Under the pieces are notes generated by a model, which was given only the letters and a program-made list of their open reading frames with translations, ran no database searches and had not been told where the DNA came from. Positions 59,164-64,000 of a stretch of DNA of 64,000 nt are shown piece by piece (positions within the stretch are counted from its first letter, which is position 1; each line of letters starts with the position of its first letter). Where the stretch lies: positions 372,001-436,000 of the forward strand of contig NZ_JAACJE010000001.1 in the NCBI RefSeq assembly GCF_010020825.1. The letters run 5' to 3'. The stretch is from Acidovorax sp. 210-6 (GTDB taxonomy: Bacteria; Pseudomonadota; Gammaproteobacteria; Burkholderiales; Burkholderiaceae_C). The position numbers and the translations under genes are program-made.

Positions 59164-61284
59164 ATGCCGTTGTGGAGCCTCTATCGTCAGTCTGTACGGA
59201 CGCAGCTCCTGTGGCTGCTGGGTGCAGCCATGCTGCCGTTGCTGGGGCTGCTTTTTCGCCAGATCTACCTGGAGCGCCTGGAAGCCAGGGAGCGCGCCAA
59301 CGATCAGGTGCGCATCCTGGCGCAGCAAACCGCGCAGAATCTGAACCTGGTGCTGCGCGACTATGAAGCGGTGTTGCAACGCATTGGGCTGCGTCCTTCA
59401 GTACGGGCGTTGGACGCTCGTGCATGCGATCCGTTGATTGCGGAGTTCGTGCGCCTGTACCCTGGGTTCACCAATTTGGTGGTGCAAGACCTGAAGGGAG
59501 GCAACGATTGTTCATTTTTGGACAGCAAGATCACGCCCGAACAATTGGCGCTGGTGCCTGGCTACGTTCAGGCGCGCACCGCCGAGGGCATGACCGTGGG
59601 GGGGGTCTCGGTGGGGCCTTTGTCAGGTCGATGGGTGGTGGTCTTGTTCCATCCGGTGCGCAATGTGCAGGGGGAGGTGGCGGGACTCGTGAGCCTGTCG
59701 ATCGATTTGGAAGTTCTGGGCGAGCGCTTGCTGGCCGCCGTACCCAGCAATGCCCTGGTGGCGGTGTCTGACGCGCAGGGACGCATGTTGTTGCGCTCCA
59801 AGGATGCAAGCTTCTGGATGGGCCTGCCTTTGCCCGATGCCTTGCGGGCCATGGTCGGTGACGACCAGGCAGATGCGTCCCAAGTACTGAGTGCCGATGG
59901 CGTGGAGCGGCTTTTTGCCGTGGCCGATGTGCCGCTGGCGGGATGGAGGGTGCTGGCGGGAGTGCCTACCGCCGAAGTGTTTGCCGAGGCCGATCGCTCC
60001 TTCCGCTGGGGGGCGATGTCGGCGCTGGGTTTGGTGCTACTCGCGCTGTTGCTGGTCTGGCGCATCAGTCAGCGCATTGTGCGACCGATCGATGCGCTGC
60101 ACTCGGCGGCTGCGAAAGTGTCTGCAGGGCAGACCCAGGCCCGCGTGATGCTGGAGGTCGGCCCGCGCGAGTTGCAGGCGGTGGCGGTGGAGTTCAATCG
60201 GATGCTGGACAGCCGCGAACGGTTCCTGACCCATCTGGCCGGGAGCGAAGAGCGATTTCGTACGCTCGCGAGCCTCTCCGCCGATTGGTACTGGGAGCAG
60301 GATGCACAGTACCGGTTTGTTCGCCTGGAAGGCGGGATTGAGCAAAACATGGGGATGTCCGAACAGGCGTTTCTGGGCAAGACGGGCTGGGAGCTATCGA
60401 CACTCAACATGACCCCGGAGGACTGGCGTGCACACCAGGCCGTGCTCCAGGCGCGGATGCCGTTTCGGGACCTTGTGGTTGCACACCAGGATCCTCGCGG
60501 TCACGTGCATTGGGGTGCGGTAAGCGGTACGCCGGTCTGGGATGCGCAAGGGCGGTTTGTCGGCTATCGGGGCGTGGGGCGCAACATCACCGATGCCAAG
60601 CGCCAGGAGCAGGAACGCCTGCGCATGTCCCTGCACATCGAAGAGCTCTCGCGCAGGCTGGTGCAGTCGCAGGAAGAAGCGCGCAGGCGCTTTTCGCGCG
60701 AACTGCACGACCGCACCAGCCCCAATCTCGCGGCCCTGCGCATCAACCTGGACATGCTGAGCCAGGCACCGCCGCAGCAGCGCAGTGCACCGGAGTACGA
60801 GGAACGCCTGGAGGACATGCGCGCACTCATCGAAGACACCACGCTCAGTGTGCGTGAGATCTGTGCCGAGTTACATCCCCCCGTGCTGGACCGGGGAGGC
60901 TTGCTGGCCGTGGTGCGCAGCTATGCCGAGCCGTTTGCTCGCCGTACGGGTGTGCAGGTGCAGGTGCTGTGCGAGCATGCAGAAGTGCGCTTGGCTCCGG
61001 ACCTCGAATTGGCGCTGTTCCGTGTCGTCCAGGAAGCGCTGACCAATGCAGCCAAGCACGCCCATGCCCGGAGCATCACCGTGCAGCTGCAATTGCAGGA
61101 TCGGCCGCTGCGGATTTGCATCGCTGACGATGGGGTAGGGTTTGATGTGGAGCAGGTCATGCGTGAGCGACGCACCGCAGGTCTGGGCCTCATCAACATG
61201 CGCGAAACCACTGAGTTTGCGGGTGGGCGGTTCAGCCTGGAGAGTGCTCCCGGCCAAGGGACGCGCATCTGTGTTGAAATCTGA
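59164..61284 (+). CDS. Sensor histidine kinase, NarX/HisKA_3 type
   Basis: A 706-residue kinase: TM1 (residues about 13-33), a large periplasmic Cache-like sensor (40-280), TM2 (about 281-300), HAMP (to 352), PAS (about 368-480), HisKA_3 with the phospho-acceptor His515 (FSRELHDRTSPNLAALRINL) and a HATPase (CIADDGVGFDVEQV, then GLGLINMRETTEFAGG). The ATG at 59164 follows GGAG; 14 more codons are open upstream. Partner of the response regulator that follows. Confidence 0.9.
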   Translation: MPLWSLYRQSVRTQLLWLLGAAMLPLLGLLFRQIYLERLEARERANDQVRILAQQTAQNLNLVLRDYEAVLQRIGLRPSVRALDARACDPLIAEFVRLYPGFTNLVVQDLKGGNDCSFLDSKITPEQLALVPGYVQARTAEGMTVGGVSVGPLSGRWVVVLFHPVRNVQGEVAGLVSLSIDLEVLGERLLAAVPSNALVAVSDAQGRMLLRSKDASFWMGLPLPDALRAMVGDDQADASQVLSADGVERLFAVADVPLAGWRVLAGVPTAEVFAEADRSFRWGAMSALGLVLLALLLVWRISQRIVRPIDALHSAAAKVSAGQTQARVMLEVGPRELQAVAVEFNRMLDSRERFLTHLAGSEERFRTLASLSADWYWEQDAQYRFVRLEGGIEQNMGMSEQAFLGKTGWELSTLNMTPEDWRAHQAVLQARMPFRDLVVAHQDPRGHVHWGAVSGTPVWDAQGRFVGYRGVGRNITDAKRQEQERLRMSLHIEELSRRLVQSQEEARRRFSRELHDRTSPNLAALRINLDMLSQAPPQQRSAPEYEERLEDMRALIEDTTLSVREICAELHPPVLDRGGLLAVVRSYAEPFARRTGVQVQVLCEHAEVRLAPDLELALFRVVQEALTNAAKHAHARSITVQLQLQDRPLRICIADDGVGFDVEQVMRERRTAGLGLINMRETTEFAGGRFSLESAPGQGTRICVEI

Positions 61285-61312
61285 TGCCCGCGCCAACCCC
61301 CAGGCGATACCC

Positions 61313-61954
61313 ATGAAAACACGGATTCTCTTGGCCGATGATCACCAGCTGTTCCGTGAGGCTTTGTGCCATCTGCTGGATTCGCAGTCTGACCTCGAAG
61401 TGGCTGGGCAGGTGGGCAATGGCCTGGAGGTGGTGGAACAAGCCCGCCGCACGGGAGCGCAGATCGTCTGCATGGATATCAGCATGCCGGGCATGCATGG
61501 TGCCGAGGTCACACGCAGCCTATTGACGGCGCTGCCCCTGGTCAAGGTGGTGGCGCTCTCGGCCTACTCCGATCGGCAGTATGTGCTGGACATGCTGCAG
61601 GCCGGAGCGATGGCGTATGTCACCAAGGCCGAGGCGAGTGAGGAGTTGTTGCGAGCCATCCGCGCGGTTCTGCAGGGGCGCAGTTACCTGTGTCCGGACG
61701 TAGCCGCCGTGGTGACAGGGGCTGCCGTGGCCCAGTCCGGTGGTGCGCCTGGTTCTGTGCGCTTGGGCGTGCGTGAACGGCAGGTGCTCAAACTGGTGGC
61801 CGAAGGCTGTACCTCCAACCAGATTGCAGAAGTGCTCCACATTGCATCCTCCACCGTGGATGTGCACCGCCGCAACATCATGCGCAAGCTCAACCTGCAC
61901 AGCGTCGCAGAGCTGACACGCTACGTGATCAACCACGAGCGCGGCATCAGCTAG
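61313..61954 (+). CDS. NarL/LuxR-family response regulator
   Basis: A 213-residue regulator with a receiver domain (acidic pair in [13 protein letters not shown], phospho-acceptor Asp55 in [12 protein letters not shown], Lys in AYVTKAEAS) and a LuxR-type HTH ([40 protein letters not shown]). It follows the HisKA_3 kinase by 28 bases. A NarL-like 7-2-7 site lies just downstream before the chemoreceptor gene, a probable target. Confidence 0.92.
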   Translation: MKTRILLADDHQLFREALCHLLDSQSDLEVAGQVGNGLEVVEQARRTGAQIVCMDISMPGMHGAEVTRSLLTALPLVKVVALSAYSDRQYVLDMLQAGAMAYVTKAEASEELLRAIRAVLQGRSYLCPDVAAVVTGAAVAQSGGAPGSVRLGVRERQVLKLVAEGCTSNQIAEVLHIASSTVDVHRRNIMRKLNLHSVAELTRYVINHERGIS

Positions 61955-61967
61955 TGGCGTGAGTCTC

Positions 61968-61986
61968 CACCGAATTTCATTCGGTG
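61968..61986 (+). terminator. Hairpin after the response regulator
   Basis: CACCGAA and TTCGGTG form a 7-bp stem with a TTTCA loop, then AAATTTTGG. It probably ends the kinase/regulator transcript, although the T-run is short. Confidence 0.55.
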
Positions 61987-62002
61987 AAATTTTGGCGGTG
62001 CA

Positions 62003-62020
62003 CTACCTATTTTTAGGTAG
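62003..62020. promoter_or_regulatory. NarL-like 7-2-7 inverted heptamer site
   Basis: TACCTAT-TT-TTAGGTA (62004-62019) matches the NarL/NarP consensus TACYYMT-nn-AKRRGTA with one mismatch, within the larger palindrome CTACCTATTTTTAGGTAG. It lies between a NarL-type regulator and a NIT-domain chemoreceptor gene, about 60 bases before that start. Confidence 0.6.
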
Positions 62021-62078
62021 TCTGACTACCAGCGCGGGGGAATTGTTTCAAATTGTGTATCTCTTTACAGTGCCGACC

Positions 62079-64000
62079 ATGTCCTCCTTTCTGCACCGAC
62101 TGGGCTTGGCCCAGAAGTTCCTGATCCTGGGTCTGCTGGCCTTGTTGATGGTGGCTCTGCCCACCGCCCTGTATTTGCAGCGTGCCTTTGCCGATGTGGC
62201 ACTGGCCCAGCGCCAACTGGAGGGTGGCAAGGCGATGGTGGAGGTGAACCGGGTGATCCAGTTCAGTCAGATCCACCGGGGGTTGTCGGCCGGCATGCTG
62301 AGCGGCAACGAGGCGCTGGCACAGCGCCGTCCGGGGGTGGGTGCTTCCCTGGGGCAAACCATGGAGCGCGTGGATGGCCTGTTGAAGTCCATCCAGGCCA
62401 GTGCATCGTTGCAGGCTTTGTGGGCGCAGCGTCGGCAGGTCTGGGCGGTGTTGGAGCCCAGTGTTGCCGGGCGCCAGTTGACGGCGCTGGAGAGCACCCG
62501 ATTGCACACGGAGTTCATCACGGGACATTTCGCATTCTCGGATGCATTGATGGATGAGTTTGGTCTTTCGCTCGATCAGAACCTCTCCACCCACATGCTG
62601 TCCCGTTCCAGCCTCGTGGACGCCATGATGCTGACCGAAATGATGGGCCAGATGCGCGCGAGGGGAACCAGTATGCTGAGCCAGGGCGAGATTTCCCCGC
62701 AGGGCCGCGCTGCGCTGGAGTCCCTTGCCAGACAGGCCAAGCAATTCAGTGACGATTGGAACCGCAACCTTGGCAAGGCCTTGGGCGCGGATGCAGCCAT
62801 GCGCAATGCTTTGGAAGCGCCAGCCAGGCAGCAGCGTGAGGTGACTGCAGCGACACTGCTGCTGGCGCAGAAAGAAGTGATCGAGGCGCAGCAGGCAGGC
62901 ATCTCGCCGGAGGTGTACTTTGACACCTTCACCAAGACCATTGACGGCTTGTATGCCTTCAATACCGATGCGGTGGGGCAACTCGCGCGGGTGCTCCAGG
63001 AGCGTGCTGCGCAGGCCAGTCGTTTGGCGTATGGCATGTGTGCGTTGCTGGCGGTTGGCATCGGGGTGGCGTTCTTGCTGGCGCTGATGTTCGTGCGCAG
63101 CATTACCCAGCCTGTGCGTCAGGCCGTGGTTCTGGCGCAGGCCGTTGCTGCTGGAAACCTGGCCACACGTGTGGAGGTGGCCCAGGGGAGCAATGAAGTG
63201 AGTGTGCTCACGCGGTCGCTCTCGGACATGCAGGAGCGCCTGGCGGCGCTGGTGTATCAGGTGCGCGCTGGTTCGCACCAGGTTGCCACGGCGAGCGCCC
63301 AGATTGCCACGGGCAACCATGACCTCGCTGCACGCACCGAAAGCCAGGCCAGCGCCCTGGAACAAACGGCTGCATCCATGGAGCAGCTCAACTCTACGGT
63401 TCAGCAGAACGCAGACAACGCGCGCCAGGCGAACAACCTCGCCCACAGCGCCAGTACGGTGGCGACCAAGGGCGGCGATGTGGTGGCGCAGGTCGTGGAA
63501 ACCATGAAGGGTATCAACGAGAGTTCGCGCAAGATCGCCGACATCATCCAGGTGATCGATAGCATTGCCTTCCAGACCAACATCCTGGCGCTCAATGCAG
63601 CGGTCGAAGCCGCAAGGGCGGGCGAACAAGGCCGCGGATTTGCGGTGGTGGCGGGAGAGGTGCGCAGCCTGGCGCAACGTTCTGCCGAAGCGGCCAAGGA
63701 AATCAAGCAGCTCATCACCGCCAGCGTCGAGCGTGTGGAGCAAGGTACCGCACAGGCGGACGAGGCTGGTGCCACCATGAACGAGGTGGTGAGCGCCATC
63801 CAGCGCGTGACGGATCTGATGAGCCAGATCAGCGCAGCGAGCCACGAGCAAAGCCTGGGAGTCTCGCAAGTGGGCGAAGCCGTGACCCAGCTGGATCAGG
63901 TGACCCAGCAAAACGCTGCCCTGGTGGAAGAAATGGCTTCGGCTGCGGACAGCCTCAAGACGCAGGCGCAGGAGCTGGTCGCCGAGGTGGATGTTTTCAG
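62079..64000 (+). CDS. Methyl-accepting chemotaxis protein with NIT nitrate/nitrite-sensing domain (partial)
   Basis: Starts [20 protein letters not shown] and runs past the window end (640 codons seen). TM1 is at about 12-32, then a periplasmic domain with [20 protein letters not shown] in the style of NIT domains, TM2 at about 316-340, HAMP, and the signalling tip [20 protein letters not shown] with [17 protein letters not shown] (about 510-545). It should relay to CheA/CheW. The C-terminus may be nearly complete, as the last residues ([11 protein letters not shown]) resemble the usual MCP end. Confidence 0.92.
   Translation, partial: MSSFLHRLGLAQKFLILGLLALLMVALPTALYLQRAFADVALAQRQLEGGKAMVEVNRVIQFSQIHRGLSAGMLSGNEALAQRRPGVGASLGQTMERVDGLLKSIQASASLQALWAQRRQVWAVLEPSVAGRQLTALESTRLHTEFITGHFAFSDALMDEFGLSLDQNLSTHMLSRSSLVDAMMLTEMMGQMRARGTSMLSQGEISPQGRAALESLARQAKQFSDDWNRNLGKALGADAAMRNALEAPARQQREVTAATLLLAQKEVIEAQQAGISPEVYFDTFTKTIDGLYAFNTDAVGQLARVLQERAAQASRLAYGMCALLAVGIGVAFLLALMFVRSITQPVRQAVVLAQAVAAGNLATRVEVAQGSNEVSVLTRSLSDMQERLAALVYQVRAGSHQVATASAQIATGNHDLAARTESQASALEQTAASMEQLNSTVQQNADNARQANNLAHSASTVATKGGDVVAQVVETMKGINESSRKIADIIQVIDSIAFQTNILALNAAVEAARAGEQGRGFAVVAGEVRSLAQRSAEAAKEIKQLITASVERVEQGTAQADEAGATMNEVVSAIQRVTDLMSQISAASHEQSLGVSQVGEAVTQLDQVTQQNAALVEEMASAADSLKTQAQELVAEVDVF

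Noticed and set aside
62013-63911. A 632-codon minus-strand frame opposite the chemoreceptor
   Set aside because: The plus strand encodes an unmistakable MCP with HAMP and signalling tip; the antisense frame is His/Gln/Arg-rich and featureless.

Overview
The window reads as GC-rich betaproteobacterial chromosome, most likely Comamonadaceae (Acidovorax-like), interrupted by one complete Mu-type transposable prophage. The host assignment rests on the alpha ribosomal operon, a PhaM-type phasin with a histone-like PAKKA tail, a SorAB sulfite dehydrogenase, a recC-recB-recD operon and a dispersed palindromic repeat that I associate with this family. No database search was possible, so names rest on recognisable motifs, lengths and gene order.

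Left host flank (1-18048): the end of secY, then rpmJ-rpsM-rpsK-rpsD-rpoA-rplQ, an initiator tRNA-fMet with a strong terminator, and recC-recB-recD joined by 4-base overlaps. A DksA/TraR zinc-finger gene, a small secreted DUF2946-like protein, a PCu(A)C copper chaperone, PhaM and a FIST sensor follow. The flank ends in the 3' part of a broken gene for a PhnD-like binding protein fused to a rhodanese domain.

Prophage (18049-56983, 38,935 bp): both ends begin TGAA and carry paired GATAA-type boxes with identical 23-bp spacing. A 6-base TGCTGG duplication flanks the element, and removing one copy restores the broken host gene in frame. The genome has two divergent arms that meet at the repressor/early-promoter region near 47.2 kb. 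The leftward arm holds the early genes (small regulators, DDE transposase, MuB-like ATPase, DUF3164, P22-type antirepressor, GemA/gp16, Mor activator). It continues into protease/scaffold, decoration protein, major capsid, joining proteins, a lectin-like surface cassette, tail tube, tape measure and tail-tip proteins. The rightward arm holds the repressor, a two-gene unknown cassette, holin, lytic transglycosylase, nested spanins, small and large terminase, portal, F-type and G-type morphogenesis proteins. The head genes, contiguous in Mu, are therefore split between the two arms. Both late operons are headed by the same perfect 16-bp palindrome, a candidate operator coordinating them.

Right host flank (56984-64000): the 5' part of the broken gene, divergent sorA-sorB, a NarX/NarL-type two-component system, a NarL-like 7-2-7 inverted heptamer site, and the start of a chemoreceptor with a nitrate/nitrite-sensing (NIT) domain that runs off the window. 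The flank suggests sulfite oxidation next to nitrate-responsive signalling.

The most interesting unexplained items are the split late region with its shared palindrome, the AT-richer cassette behind the repressor (352-aa single-TM protein plus secreted partner), a plus-strand membrane gene inserted in the tail region with its own bidirectional terminator, a 26-bp perfect palindrome inside an early gene, and a -1 frameshift in the head decoration gene.
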